A DNA stretch of 64,000 bases from Akkermansiaceae bacterium UBA7331. Lineage in GTDB: Bacteria; Verrucomicrobiota; Verrucomicrobiia; Verrucomicrobiales; Akkermansiaceae. The DNA lies in NCBI GenBank assembly GCA_002471255.1, contig DKPP01000002.1, positions 275,623-339,622 on the forward strand, written 5' to 3'. Positions 27,255 to 36,874 of this stretch are shown here, one piece after another (position 1 is the stretch's first letter; each line of letters begins with the position of its first letter). A program made the translations under genes and the position numbers. The notes under the pieces were generated by a model. The model searched no databases. It saw only the letters and a list, made by a program, of their open reading frames with translations, and was not told the origin of the DNA.

Positions 27255-29291
27255 ATGATATACAAAAACATTGCTCTAATATCTACTGTTTTGGGTATCG
27301 GTAGCTCCTTTGCTGTTGAGAATTTCGATTCGGCACAAGGCGGTAACTTTACATCATTACAGACAGAATATGGTAAATTATCAGCTTCTGACCAGAATGC
27401 CGGCATCCATAACAAAGGTCGATCCGGAGACAAATCTCTTCGCCTGTTAGGTGGAGATAATAAGCAAGTTGAATTGACTTTAAAGGAAGCTCCTAAAATT
27501 GATGTAGATTTATCTGCTTGGGCTGAAAGATGGTCAGGTAAGACTCCTTTTGAATTCTCTATCAAGGCTGTTGGCCCTTATGGTGAAAAAGAAATCTATA
27601 ATGGCACCAAAGCCCTAAAAACCGGTGGTTTTAACACTCAGATCAAATGTAAAGTTCCTGCAAAAACTACAAAATTGATTTTTGCTTCCAATACGGCTGA
27701 CAATACCGGTGTTCTTTTGGACGATTTGTACATCGTTCCTTGTGTACCGATGAAGTTCAAAAAAACCGGCATGCATAGTGATGTGTGGCCAGCTATGGTA
27801 AGACTTGATGAAAACCCAATTCTTCGCGTTGATGTTGAGACCGAAGGCGGTTTGAAGCCAATGAAAATTACCGGTGCTACCTTCGACATGACCGGCACAA
27901 ACATGGCTGATATTGACAGTATTACTCTTTTCAATGGTACTGAGAAAGTTTCTGAAAAACGCTCCGATATGATTGGTTCTCCTTTAAAGGGTGTTAGCAA
28001 TCCTAAGTCAGTGAAGTTTGAAGGCAATACGGAACTTACCTCGGGTAATAATCACTTATGGCTCAGCGTTCGTTTAAAGGATAAAGCCAAAGTTGGTGGT
28101 AAAGTTGTAGCTAAGCCGGTATCTGTGACCTTGAATGGCAAGCCTGTTGCTGTTGCTGATTCCAAGCCTGTCGCTCAGCGTATCGGTTATGCAGTGGTAA
28201 AAGGTGGTGATCAAGTGTTACCAACTCGTCGTGCCTCTAAAAACTTCCGTATCCCGGCAATGGTTCGCACCAAAAAAGGTACTTTGCTAGCAGCAAGTGA
28301 CATTCGTTACAACCACAGTGGTGACCTCCCTGCCGATATTGATATGGGTGTAAGCCGTTCTACTGACGGTGGTCAAACATGGTCTCCTATGGAAATCGCT
28401 TTGCCGTTTAAAGATGCGGTCAAAGGATACAAAGGTGCCGGTAATGGCGACGCCGCTATGCTTGTAGATGAATCTAACGGTCGTATTTGGATGGCAGTTC
28501 TTTGGAGCCATGGTAAACATCCGATTTGGCATAGTGAACAAGGTTCTAACAGTCCTGACAAAGTGAGCCAGTTGGTTTTAATCCACAGTGATGACGATGG
28601 TAAAACTTGGTCTAAAGCAACCAACATCACCGACCAAATTAAGAAAGAAGAGTGGGGTGTTAACTTCCAAGGTCCGGGCTCCGGCATTTGCTTAAAGGAT
28701 GGTACTTTGGTGTTCCCTTGCCAATTTTGGTATGATGTAAATGGTCGTCGTAAGGCTCATTGTTCCATCATTTATTCTAAAGACCATGGTAAGACATGGG
28801 AAGTAGGCACATCTCCTGTGATGGATACATCCGAAGCTCAAGTTGTTGAGTTGGCTGATGGCTCTATCATGATTAACTCACGTAACGAAGCTAGAAATGG
28901 CTGGCGTGTGGTTTATACGACCAAAGATTTTGGTAAAACATGGGAAGAACACCCAACCAATAAAAATAATGATGGTAACGGTCTCGCCGAACCCGGTGCT
29001 TGTCAAGGTAGCATTCTTACCGTGGCAAACAAAGGTGGCGTAGCACATCCTTTATTCTTCTCCAATCCTAATTCTCATAATGGTCGTAAAAATATGACCT
29101 TAAAAGCTTCTTTAGACCAAGGTAAAACCTGGCCTGAAAAGTTCCAAATCTTATATGATGAGAGAAATGGTGCCGGTTATTCTTCTTTAGCTCCTGTAGA
29201 TGATAAGAACATTGGTGTCTTCTACGAAGGTAATGATAATATTTATTTCTTGAAGTTCCCATACGCTGAGATCTTCAATTCCAAGAAATAA
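27255..29291 (+). CDS. Secreted GH33 exo-alpha-sialidase
   Basis: 678 residues with a signal peptide (MIYKNIALISTVLGIGSSFA). An N-terminal jelly-roll-like region and a linker domain (to about 310) precede the six-bladed propeller. The arginine-triad FRIP motif is in NFRIPAMVRT (about residue 331), and at least five Asp boxes (SxDxGxTW) are seen: STDGGQTW, SDDDGKTW, SKDHGKTW, TKDFGKTW and SLDQGKTW. It cleaves terminal sialic acid from host glycoproteins. Downstream of GH20 in the same transcript, ending in a strong terminator. Confidence 0.95.
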   Translation: MIYKNIALISTVLGIGSSFAVENFDSAQGGNFTSLQTEYGKLSASDQNAGIHNKGRSGDKSLRLLGGDNKQVELTLKEAPKIDVDLSAWAERWSGKTPFEFSIKAVGPYGEKEIYNGTKALKTGGFNTQIKCKVPAKTTKLIFASNTADNTGVLLDDLYIVPCVPMKFKKTGMHSDVWPAMVRLDENPILRVDVETEGGLKPMKITGATFDMTGTNMADIDSITLFNGTEKVSEKRSDMIGSPLKGVSNPKSVKFEGNTELTSGNNHLWLSVRLKDKAKVGGKVVAKPVSVTLNGKPVAVADSKPVAQRIGYAVVKGGDQVLPTRRASKNFRIPAMVRTKKGTLLAASDIRYNHSGDLPADIDMGVSRSTDGGQTWSPMEIALPFKDAVKGYKGAGNGDAAMLVDESNGRIWMAVLWSHGKHPIWHSEQGSNSPDKVSQLVLIHSDDDGKTWSKATNITDQIKKEEWGVNFQGPGSGICLKDGTLVFPCQFWYDVNGRRKAHCSIIYSKDHGKTWEVGTSPVMDTSEAQVVELADGSIMINSRNEARNGWRVVYTTKDFGKTWEEHPTNKNNDGNGLAEPGACQGSILTVANKGGVAHPLFFSNPNSHNGRKNMTLKASLDQGKTWPEKFQILYDERNGAGYSSLAPVDDKNIGVFYEGNDNIYFLKFPYAEIFNSKK

Positions 29292-29318
29292 TCCACCAAT
29301 AATATACTAAGTAAAAAT

Positions 29319-29353
29319 GAGCATCCCGTATCTGCGGGATGCTCTATTTTTTT
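29319..29353 (+). terminator. Rho-independent terminator after sialidase
   Basis: Perfect 10-bp arms 29319-29328 and 29335-29344, 6-nt loop, T run 29347-29353. The following stretch to 29530 shows no gene. Confidence 0.93.
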
Positions 29354-29521
29354 GTCCTATATAGATAAATCAACCTTAGTCATGATATTGTTATCTCTCA
29401 TATTCGGTCTCTTGAATGTTATGAGGGATGAGGGATTAAATAGGCGGTATAGAGGGTTCTGCCGTATGCCTTTTGTTTAGGTTTACGGCCTTGTTGAGTC
29501 GTAGAGACTCGAATGCATTGC

Positions 29522-29555
29522 AAAGAAAAACCCGTTAATCAATAAGATTAACGGG
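29522..29555 (-). terminator. Rho-independent terminator after fucosidase
   Basis: Perfect 10-bp arms 29531-29540 and 29546-29555; on the minus strand followed by TTTTTCTTT. It lies 30 nt beyond the fucosidase stop. Confidence 0.9.
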
Positions 29556-29584
29556 CTTTCCAAATAAGTTGTGAGATGAAATGA

Positions 29585-31351
29585 TTATTTCACAATTCTT
29601 TTACCGGTCACTTTGATGACGCTAGCACCGGGTTGTTCTTTTAAGTTTTTAATATCAAAGGTGGTGGTATTGGCCTCTTTGTCTTGGGATACCTTGATTT
29701 TGGTTCCGTCAGCTAAAGCTTTAGCTTGTGGTGCGTCAAACGTGCAAGGAATCGTGATTTGACCATTTTCCGGTTTTTGATAAACGAAGATATAGGTTGT
29801 GTTATCGCCTTTACGTGTGATACGACCCCATGGTAATTCCACATTCAAAGGATTGGCGCGTGTTCCGTAAATAGCTTCGCCATTTTTCTTCATCCATGCT
29901 CCGATTTCTTTAAATAAGCGAACGCTTTCCGGTGGGATAGATCCATCAGGCATTGGTCCGATATTTAATAAGAAGTTACCGCCGCGGCTCACCGTATCGA
30001 CTAATTCTTTGATGAGTTCAGGGGATGTTTTCCACTTTTGGTTATCGGCAGAGTAGCCCCAGGTACCATTTAAAGTTTGGCAAGCTTCCCAGTCTCCATT
30101 GATACCAGTAGCAGGGATGTGGTGTTCTGCTGTAGAATAGTCACCTTTTTCTACCGGAGTCACACGGATACCACCTTCACTCAAATGGTTTTCTGAGTGG
30201 AATAAACGGTTGTTTTGGATGGCTTTCGGATTTTTGTCAAAAAGGTTTTTCATTAAGGCCGTAGCTCCCCAAGCCTTGTCGCCTTGGAAATTCGGTTGGC
30301 TAAAGTCCCACCAAACAAGATCTACCGGACCATATTTTGTGAGTAACTCATCAAAAATATTGTATAGATATTTCTTATATTGTTCGTGGTTGCCAAACGT
30401 ACGTTTACCTGCCTTTTGTGCGTCAAAATTGCCTTGTGGATAAGAAATACCGGAACCGGTCGGATCATAATCAGGATGGCTCCAGTCAATAGTAGATACA
30501 TAATAACCGGCTTTCATGCCAAGCTTCTTACAAGCCTTTGCATATTCGCCTACGACATCAACACCTTTAGTTTTCTTAACGTTGAAATCACTAAATTTCG
30601 TGTCAAACATGTTGTATCCTTCATGGTGACGACTGGTTAAAACAGTGTAGGCGCAACCGGCTTCTTTAGCTAATTTTACCCATTCTGCGGCTTTGCCGGA
30701 CTTTGGATTAAACTTTGCCAATGCTTCCTTAGCGTATGTATCGCTATCGGCACCGGAATATTGCATGATCCATTCAACACAGCCATTGAATTTCTTGCCT
30801 TGCATTTCGCCGGCTAAACCCGAATAAAGGCCATAGTGAATAAACATGCCAAATTTGCCGTCTCTCCACCATTTCATACGAGCGTCGCGCGCTTCAGGTG
30901 TTTCTTCCGGGGCTCCCTCACGCTGACCTTGAGCTGTTTGGTTGTCTCCGGTCAATTGGATAATTTGGATGAAATCCATATAATCCTTGGAATTGTCATT
31001 CCCTTGCATAATACCGGCCATAGCAAGACGTTTGGCTGCGTCTTTCATATCCGCCTGTAAAGTTAAGGCTTCTTGATATGCTTTTTTAAGGTTTTCCGGA
31101 CATGTTTCAGGAGTTAAAGATAAAATGTCTTTAAGCTTTTGGTTTTGTTGGCATTCCTGCAGCAAGGTTTTCAGTTTGCCCATAGCGGCTGCCAGTTGTT
31201 CAGGAGATTTAACAGCAGTTAATTCCTTTGTCGCATGTTTAAAAGCCTTATTCAGTTGGTCAAACCCTTCCTGAGTAGGGGTGCCTCCATAAGCGAGACC
31301 TAGACCAAGTGCTAAGATATGCAAAGATAAAGTTATAGATTTGAGTTTCAT
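29585..31351 (-). CDS. Secreted GH29 alpha-L-fucosidase with helical N-terminal extension
   Basis: The ATG at 31351 gives 588 residues with signal peptide MKLKSITLSLHILALGLGLAYG. Residues about 25-150 form a helix-rich, Leu/Lys/Gln-rich extension absent from minimal GH29 enzymes. The catalytic barrel starts ARMKWWRDGKFGMFIHYGLYSG; the nucleophile Asp lies in VDLVWWD (about residue 347). A C-terminal beta-sandwich follows (from about 500). It removes alpha-linked fucose, a capping sugar of mucins and milk glycans. Own transcription unit with terminators on both sides. Confidence 0.93.
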   Translation of the reverse strand: MKLKSITLSLHILALGLGLAYGGTPTQEGFDQLNKAFKHATKELTAVKSPEQLAAAMGKLKTLLQECQQNQKLKDILSLTPETCPENLKKAYQEALTLQADMKDAAKRLAMAGIMQGNDNSKDYMDFIQIIQLTGDNQTAQGQREGAPEETPEARDARMKWWRDGKFGMFIHYGLYSGLAGEMQGKKFNGCVEWIMQYSGADSDTYAKEALAKFNPKSGKAAEWVKLAKEAGCAYTVLTSRHHEGYNMFDTKFSDFNVKKTKGVDVVGEYAKACKKLGMKAGYYVSTIDWSHPDYDPTGSGISYPQGNFDAQKAGKRTFGNHEQYKKYLYNIFDELLTKYGPVDLVWWDFSQPNFQGDKAWGATALMKNLFDKNPKAIQNNRLFHSENHLSEGGIRVTPVEKGDYSTAEHHIPATGINGDWEACQTLNGTWGYSADNQKWKTSPELIKELVDTVSRGGNFLLNIGPMPDGSIPPESVRLFKEIGAWMKKNGEAIYGTRANPLNVELPWGRITRKGDNTTYIFVYQKPENGQITIPCTFDAPQAKALADGTKIKVSQDKEANTTTFDIKNLKEQPGASVIKVTGKRIVK

Positions 31352-31442
31352 ATTGGAATGATTCTCAAACATTATAATTTTATTCTATTTCGATTCAATA
31401 GCATAACAGTACATATTTTGACATCATCAATGCGAACAAACA

Positions 31443-31479
31443 AAAACCTCATCTCAGAATGATGCTGAGATGAGGTTTT
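31443..31479 (-). terminator. Rho-independent terminator after the propeller protein gene
   Basis: Perfect 15-bp arms 31443-31457 and 31465-31479 with a 7-nt loop; followed on the minus strand by T residues. It separates this gene from the fucosidase gene. Confidence 0.9.
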
Positions 31480-31501
31480 GGTGACTTTATTTAGTGAAAT
31501 A

Positions 31502-32425
31502 TTATTTCTTTGGAATTGGTTGAATATGGATTTTTTTCTCCTTCATCCCGGGGATCACAATCATATTATTAAAAATGGTGAAATCCGCTGGTCCGTCAAC
31601 CGCTTGAGCTGCCGTATCGTATGAACGATTTGCCGCTTTTAAAGTGCATCGTTGGATTGCTCCGGGTTTGCCACTTTTCGCCCAATCACTGACGTATAAA
31701 TTACCATTATGAATAGCTATACCATCGAATTGGCCTTTGGCTGATGAAACTTCCGATACTTCGCCGGTAAGGATATTGACCGTTAGAATACGTCCATTCG
31801 GTTTACCTTTATCATCTGTAGAATATTCACAAACATATAAGGTTTTAGTATTAGGGTCCCATGCTAAACCATTGGGTGCATTCAATGGTTCTTTAGTAAC
31901 CAATTCTGCGTATGTATTAGTTACAGGATCAAGAATGAAAAGCTGATTCGTATCTGTAGCAGATACAACCATTCTTCCATAATTAATTTTAACTAAATCA
32001 TTTAAAAAATTCACTCGATATGGTGAAAAATCAATGTATCCCATGATTTGACCATTTTTCGGATCCATTTTCATCATCATGTTCACATCGGTGAAATAAA
32101 GATAACCATCAATTAGCAACATGCCTTTTGGCGCATTTAATTCTCCGGCCACTTTACGACTTAAATGAGTGCCAAATGGTCTTACATAAATGGCTCCATC
32201 ACCATCTTTGGCTGTAGGATTTAATTCTTCACCAATAGATGTATAATAAATATCGCCATTAGAATCGACTACTACACTTTCGGGGTGACCTTCGACATCA
32301 AAGCTTTGTTTGGTCAATTCCGGAAGAGCAGCGGGTACTTCAGTCGGTTTTTTTGTTTGAGCTGCGCCTAAATTGGCGCAACTCAAAATGCAAGTGAGTG
32401 TAAGTAGTTTAATGGTAGTTTTCAT
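31502..32425 (-). CDS. Secreted SMP-30/NHL-type beta-propeller protein
   Basis: 307 residues; signal peptide MKTTIKLLTLTCILSCANLGAAQ. Repeated propeller blades: HPESVVVDSNGDIYYTSIGE, APKGMLLIDGYLYFTDVN, APNGLAWDPNTKTLYVCEYS and FDGIAIHNGNLYVSDWAK, as in SMP-30/gluconolactonase/LRE-like proteins. It may be a lactonase or a ligand-binding propeller outside the cytoplasm. It sits 16 nt after leuA on the same strand and may be read through from it, with no obvious metabolic link. Confidence 0.78.
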   Translation of the reverse strand: MKTTIKLLTLTCILSCANLGAAQTKKPTEVPAALPELTKQSFDVEGHPESVVVDSNGDIYYTSIGEELNPTAKDGDGAIYVRPFGTHLSRKVAGELNAPKGMLLIDGYLYFTDVNMMMKMDPKNGQIMGYIDFSPYRVNFLNDLVKINYGRMVVSATDTNQLFILDPVTNTYAELVTKEPLNAPNGLAWDPNTKTLYVCEYSTDDKGKPNGRILTVNILTGEVSEVSSAKGQFDGIAIHNGNLYVSDWAKSGKPGAIQRCTLKAANRSYDTAAQAVDGPADFTIFNNMIVIPGMKEKKIHIQPIPKK

Positions 32426-32441
32426 TATTTTAAGAATTATT

Positions 32442-33998
32442 TTAAATGGTAGGCTCTATAACGGAAGACGTTTGTGGCATCTCAGCCAATCTTACGGAAC
32501 GATTTACGGCGTTAAGATAAGCTCTAGCGGAAGCTTCAACTACGTCAGTAGAGGCACCTTTGCCGGTAACCGGTTTTGCTAAACCAAAATCAACATGTAC
32601 TGTAACTTCACCAAGGGCGTCTTTGCCTTCGGATGCCGCATGAACGCTATAGCCTTTTAAGACACCTTTCTTCTTGGTGATGCGGTCAATAGCTTTGAAA
32701 ATAGCATCAACAGCACCATTACCTGTAGAAGAGTCTTCATAACGTTTGCCTTCTTTGATTAAGCCGATAGTAGATGTAGCTCTAGCGTGACTACCTGCTA
32801 CAAATTGTACAAAATCAAGTTCCCAAAGACCGGAATGAGAATGAAGAGAATCGTCCACAATGGCTGAAAGGTCATCATCGTAAACAAACTTTTTCGAATC
32901 ACCTACTTTTTTGAAGCGTTCGAATACACTATTTACTTCTTCTTCGCTTAAAGCATGGCCTAATTGTTCCAAGCGAGCTTTCACTGCTGCGCGTCCGGAG
33001 TGTTTGGTCAAAGGTAATTCGGTAGTTCCCCAACCAACTGCTACAGGATCCATTACTTCATAAGTCTCACGGCAATTTAAAATACCATGTTGGTGAATGC
33101 CGGAGGAGTGAGCAAATGCGTTTTCCCCTACGATTGCTTTAGAGCGTTGTACTTGCATACCGCTCATTCTGGCAACGATACGAGATGTTTTAACGATTTC
33201 CTTAGTATTGATGTCAATTTCAACATTTCCGAATTGTTCCGGACGTGTCTTAAGAGCCATGATTACCTCTTCCAAAGCAACATTACCGGCGCGTTCGCCA
33301 ATACCATTAATAGTACCTTCCACCTGACGTGCTCCGGCGCGGACTGCCGCCAATGAGTTCGATACGGCCAAGCCTAAGTCATTGTGGCAATGCACGGAAA
33401 TAATAGCCTTATCAATATTAGGTACATTTTCCTTCAAATGACGAATGATGTGATAAAACTCGTCAGGAGTAGTGTAGCCTACGGTATCAGGGATGTTGAC
33501 TACCGTAGCTCCTGCATCAATAACGGTTTCCACCACTTTGGCTAAGAAATTAAGATCGGTTCTAGAGGCATCTTCCGGGGAAAATTCGATATCCTGTACG
33601 AAGCTTTTGCCATAGGCAACGCCTTCTGCCGCCATGCGTAAAATTTCGCTTTCAGCCTTTTTCAGCTTATGCTCCATGTGAAGCTTACTGGTAGCCAAGA
33701 AAATATGGATTCGTGCACGGTCACCTGCAGGTTCGAGAGCCTTAGCTGCTGCTTCGATGTCGCTTTTAACGCAACGAGCCAAACCGCAAACTTTAGCTTT
33801 GGTTATCTCTTTGGCAATGGTATTTACCGCTTCAAAGTCACCGTCGGAAATGCAAGGAAAGCCTGCCTCAATGACATCCATTCCGAGTCGTTCCATTTGA
33901 CGTGCAACTTCTAGTTTCTCGCGGAGATTCATAGAAGCTCCAGGGCATTGTTCGCCATCGCGAAGAGTTGTGTCAAAGAAATATACTTTATCAGACAT
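32442..33998 (-). CDS. leuA: 2-isopropylmalate synthase
   Basis: 518 residues, the standard size. DTTLRDGEQCPGASM at the N-terminus, VNIPDTVGYTTPDEF, SVHCHNDLGLAVSN (metal-binding His pair), GTINGIGERAGNVALEEV and the C-terminal leucine-regulatory LeuA dimer domain (from about 390, ending in the region VTGKGASTDVVEASARAYL). It condenses acetyl-CoA with 2-oxoisovalerate in the first committed step of leucine synthesis. Only leuA of the pathway is present here. Confidence 0.96.
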   Translation of the reverse strand: MSDKVYFFDTTLRDGEQCPGASMNLREKLEVARQMERLGMDVIEAGFPCISDGDFEAVNTIAKEITKAKVCGLARCVKSDIEAAAKALEPAGDRARIHIFLATSKLHMEHKLKKAESEILRMAAEGVAYGKSFVQDIEFSPEDASRTDLNFLAKVVETVIDAGATVVNIPDTVGYTTPDEFYHIIRHLKENVPNIDKAIISVHCHNDLGLAVSNSLAAVRAGARQVEGTINGIGERAGNVALEEVIMALKTRPEQFGNVEIDINTKEIVKTSRIVARMSGMQVQRSKAIVGENAFAHSSGIHQHGILNCRETYEVMDPVAVGWGTTELPLTKHSGRAAVKARLEQLGHALSEEEVNSVFERFKKVGDSKKFVYDDDLSAIVDDSLHSHSGLWELDFVQFVAGSHARATSTIGLIKEGKRYEDSSTGNGAVDAIFKAIDRITKKKGVLKGYSVHAASEGKDALGEVTVHVDFGLAKPVTGKGASTDVVEASARAYLNAVNRSVRLAEMPQTSSVIEPTI

Positions 33999-34025
33999 GG
34001 ATTTATTTATGTTAAATGAGTGGGC

Positions 34026-34053
34026 ATATTAGCAATAATCGTCTAAAAAGCAA
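34026..34053 (-). promoter_or_regulatory. Putative sigma70-type promoter of leuA
   Basis: On the minus strand TTGCTT (34053-34048), 16-nt spacer, TAATAT (34031-34026), giving a leader of about 20 nt to the start at 33998. The remaining region to 34315 is AT-rich and holds no gene I can support; no leucine-rich leader peptide was seen. Confidence 0.5.
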
Positions 34054-34315
34054 GCCCCTCGTTGCAGAAGAAGTCATAATGTCGGCAATTAACATGTTAT
34101 CAAGATTTTTAGTTTTTGTGCTTTGTTTTCGGTTCAGCACATTTTTATCCATGAAGGATAACTAAGTCATCGCTTGTCGTGACTTGATGGCAAATCTCCG
34201 TATATTGACGGAAATAATACGATATTAATAACTTGTCATGAGATTTGATTATCTTTTATAATAACATGGTTAAAAGCATGAAATAAAATTTGACGTGAAA
34301 AGAGGGTCTTTAGGT

Positions 34316-34729
34316 TTATTTGTCTTCGCCTTGTTCCTCTTTATCAGAAGGGAGATCCAGTTCTATACCCATATCCATAAGTCTTTGTATTCTCTCGCTA
34401 TCGTCTCCCCTTACCAAGGGAGGTGCATTTTTTTCTCTAGCAACAATCAAATTAAAATCAATAATGGTGATATGTCCCGATTGATTAATTCTGATAGCGT
34501 TATATCCCTTAGCGTCTAAGTCAGACAGAAAGTAACCTATCTCAAGAGCTTTTCGGTCGTTAGGATCTGTATCCAATATCTTTAATTTCTTATTTTTGGC
34601 AGAATCATACAAAATGGAATATGGTTGATCCGAAATTTTTTCATATTTCGAAATTTCTTTTTCCGATTTCTTCTCACATGCACACAACGTAAGAATTATA
34701 AAATTTATTAATAATATCTTATTTTTCAT
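34316..34729 (-). CDS. Small lipoprotein, candidate immunity gene at the distal end of the Rhs array
   Basis: 137 residues. MKNKILLINFIILTLCACEKK is a lipoprotein signal with Cys17 or Cys19; the rest is charged with no recognised domain. It follows the third copy of the A-family lipoprotein (34900-35532) where the other copies have a membrane protein. A decayed toxin-tail sequence lies just upstream. Immunity role inferred only from position and the lipoprotein form common to this array. Confidence 0.55.
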   Translation of the reverse strand: MKNKILLINFIILTLCACEKKSEKEISKYEKISDQPYSILYDSAKNKKLKILDTDPNDRKALEIGYFLSDLDAKGYNAIRINQSGHITIIDFNLIVAREKNAPPLVRGDDSERIQRLMDMGIELDLPSDKEEQGEDK

Positions 34730-34741
34730 TTATTGTTTTTG

Positions 34742-34835
34742 TTATTTACTGTTAATATTTTCAATATAATCGTCAATAAGTTTTTTTAATGATGTGATCA
34801 ATAGATATAGGTGTATATTGATTGGTTAGTCTATT
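34742..34835 (-). pseudogene. Decayed toxin-tail sequence
   Basis: Minus strand reads TNQYTPISIDHIIKK, then a seven-A homopolymer, then in the next frame KLIDDYIENINSK and stop, ending 12 nt before the lipoprotein start. A related QYTPISIDYIIK sequence precedes the membrane-protein gene at 36874. Best read as the C-terminal tail of a lost Rhs toxin tip with a poly-A frameshift. Confidence 0.4.
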
Positions 34836-34899
34836 TAAAATAAATTGTATATGTTATAATTTACTTTTTTGTCGATATCTATTGTAAATAACGCTTCAT

Positions 34900-35532
34900 T
34901 TAAAGTGGGGATTGCTTGTTAAATAATGGATTTTTAGTTTTCACTCGTTCCATAATTTTTTGTCCATATTTAAATTTTGTCAAATTTTCTTGAGTAATGA
35001 GCTTACAAATAATACTGAAATACGGATATTCTTCCTCTTCTTCTCCCATATAATACCATAAAAAGTCCCACCCTTTTTTATCATCCGGATGCTCTAGAAT
35101 GTAATATTTTACGACAATTTCAAATAAATCCAAGTAGTCTAAATAGTTGTAATTCGAGTCATCTGTGGTATCCAATAAAAATTTGATATTATTATCAGAT
35201 GAAATTTTTCGAATTGCAGAAAGTATTCGCATATACCAGTAATTATTAAGTTCCAGTCCGGGCCTTTTCGATATATCCCCATTATGGTTTAATGCTTTTT
35301 CCCAGTTAGCGGAATTGACAATTGTACTTGCAAGCAATTCCTTTTGTTCTCTAGATAATTGATTAAACAATTTATCTGCTTTTAACTCTTCTTTTGACAC
35401 AGGTAGATCATTGATGTCAAAAATAGGAGCTGGAGTAGGTTTAAATTTATTTGAATTATCAGAACAGGAAATAACAATCCCGTTAGTCATGATGCTAAAT
35501 AAGGCAATAACTATATATTGTGTTTTTTTCAT
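34900..35532 (-). CDS. A-family lipoprotein, copy 1
   Basis: 210 residues with lipoprotein signal MKKTQYIVIALFSIMTNGIVISC (Cys23). No known domain; predicted helical. Characteristic blocks: FDINDLPVSK, LFNQLSREQKELLASTIVNSANW, WYMRILSAIRKISSDNNIKFLLDTTDD and LTKFKYGQKIMERVKTKNPLFN. Near-identical paralogues are at 40228-40860 and 37042-37716. In each case the gene lies about 60 nt downstream of a truncated Rhs core fragment, the position expected of an immunity gene. This copy lacks the B-family membrane partner that follows the other two. Confidence 0.65.
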   Translation of the reverse strand: MKKTQYIVIALFSIMTNGIVISCSDNSNKFKPTPAPIFDINDLPVSKEELKADKLFNQLSREQKELLASTIVNSANWEKALNHNGDISKRPGLELNNYWYMRILSAIRKISSDNNIKFLLDTTDDSNYNYLDYLDLFEIVVKYYILEHPDDKKGWDFLWYYMGEEEEEYPYFSIICKLITQENLTKFKYGQKIMERVKTKNPLFNKQSPL

Positions 35533-35589
35533 AGCATGAGAACTTTTTCTGTAGTTTCAGTTGAGTGTACACTTTTTCATATTAAAAAA

Positions 35590-35859
35590 CAGCTTCGCTG
35601 ACTTCATTAAGCTATCATCAGTGTCATAAGCGTGTTGCGTGGCAGTCGTACCGTCATTATGGTTACTTGAAGCAATCGACCATTTCGTTCATCATAGACA
35701 TAGTCGTGATGAGCAGGGTCATGGGATCATCCTCGATCTTTTGCCCTGCCACACGGAAGCTTTTCATGCTTACCAAGCGACCAGCCTGATCATAAGAGTA
35801 GACGACCGGTTGCGCAGCCGTTCCCTATTTTGCTAATCTATAAGAAACAAAGGATTAGT
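35590..35859 (-). pseudogene. Rhs core fragment g, truncated and frameshifted
   Basis: Nucleotide copy of the Rhs core C-terminus (VYAYDQ.GRLVSMKSFRVAGQKIEDD...YVYDE.SGRLLQVNHNDGT...) with the same internal deletion as fragments d and f, plus single-base losses (for example near 35664 and 35702) that break the frame. It ends in the divergent DTDDSLMKSAKLF tail. No toxin tip remains. Confidence 0.75.
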
Positions 35860-36020
35860 CAAATCAATAAAATAATATTGATGTTATAAAATTATCCATA
35901 TATATCAAGCAGCGACAAAAATGATCTTATCGCTGCTTATTAGATAATAATCAATAAATTCTATGAAGGTAAGCTAATATGGCGACTGAAGGCTAGTTTA
36001 TTTAATTGAACCCGCGCGTT
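35830..36020. repeat. Array junction repeat, copy beside fragment g
   Basis: Shared sequence containing the Rhs core left breakpoint, an AT-rich spacer, a hairpin (arms 35908-35915 / 35930-35937) and a tail ending near GAACCCGCGCGTT. Nearly identical copies lie at about 38020-38208 and 39015-39207, with variants near 43735-43865 and 48985-49045. The gap on to 36163 is AT-rich and repeated after the B-family paralogue at 39208-39350. Confidence 0.8.
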
Positions 36021-36163
36021 CTAATAATAAAAAAAACTGTATTACATCTGATTAACATATACACCGATAAAATTTACTAAGCAGAAAGCCTTGTGATCTC
36101 ATCTCAATTAAGTCGAGTCAATATATAATGTAATCCGACATAGAAACGCTATTAATTTTGAAA

Positions 36164-36874
36164 TTACTGATGAATTATCTGTTTTGAAGGGCCGTCATTG
36201 CGGGAAGAAGATTCATTCCATGAATAGCTAAAATATTCATTTTTATTACTATATTCTCCCTTGTATGAAGTAGTCATATCGGCATGATCATTTCGAAGAA
36301 TATTAACTATAGATATTCCTTTTTTGCGCAAATCTTCAGGCAAATATTTATTTTGCACTTTTACAATAAAAGACGTCTCAAATAAAAAAAATAGAATTAA
36401 TGTAGGAAGTATATATAATACTGTAGGGATATACTGATTCGTTTCAGGGAATAAGACATATATGATAGTGCTTCCCAAAAATGCGCAAAAAACCCACAAT
36501 TCCTTAAGAGAAATCCATGAAGCATATTTGGGATATGTATAAGCAATTATATCATCTTTTTCTTGGACGTTTATTAGATACTCTCCATATGAATCAAGGG
36601 AATTGGTTCTCTCTATTGAAATAATATCTTTTGCATTTTTAAGCTTATTCTGGCAATGTAAAATTTGCAAAAACCATAGAATGTTCCAATAATCCGTATT
36701 TGCAGTTTTTTTGAGAATCCATGCAAACAATATATAGAAGGCCATAAAACTAATAAATATAGGAATAAGAACTTTATATAGAGTGATGTTATGACTGATT
36801 TCTGGAACTGATAAACCTAAGAACATACTTGCTGAAGCTAGAGTAGATACCTTAATTAAGTAAGATTTTTTCAT
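36164..36874 (-). CDS. B-family membrane protein, copy 1
   Basis: 236 residues with four predicted membrane helices in two hairpins (about 10-55 and 125-170) separated by a soluble segment (NTDYWNILWFLQILHCQNKLKNAKDIISIERTN...) and a polar C-terminus rich in Ser and Asn. No known family recognised. It lies 168 nt after A-family copy 2, and the same A-B pair is repeated at 39351-40860. Probable immunity or accessory membrane protein of the Rhs array; inferred from context. Confidence 0.65.
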   Translation of the reverse strand: MKKSYLIKVSTLASASMFLGLSVPEISHNITLYKVLIPIFISFMAFYILFAWILKKTANTDYWNILWFLQILHCQNKLKNAKDIISIERTNSLDSYGEYLINVQEKDDIIAYTYPKYASWISLKELWVFCAFLGSTIIYVLFPETNQYIPTVLYILPTLILFFLFETSFIVKVQNKYLPEDLRKKGISIVNILRNDHADMTTSYKGEYSNKNEYFSYSWNESSSRNDGPSKQIIHQ

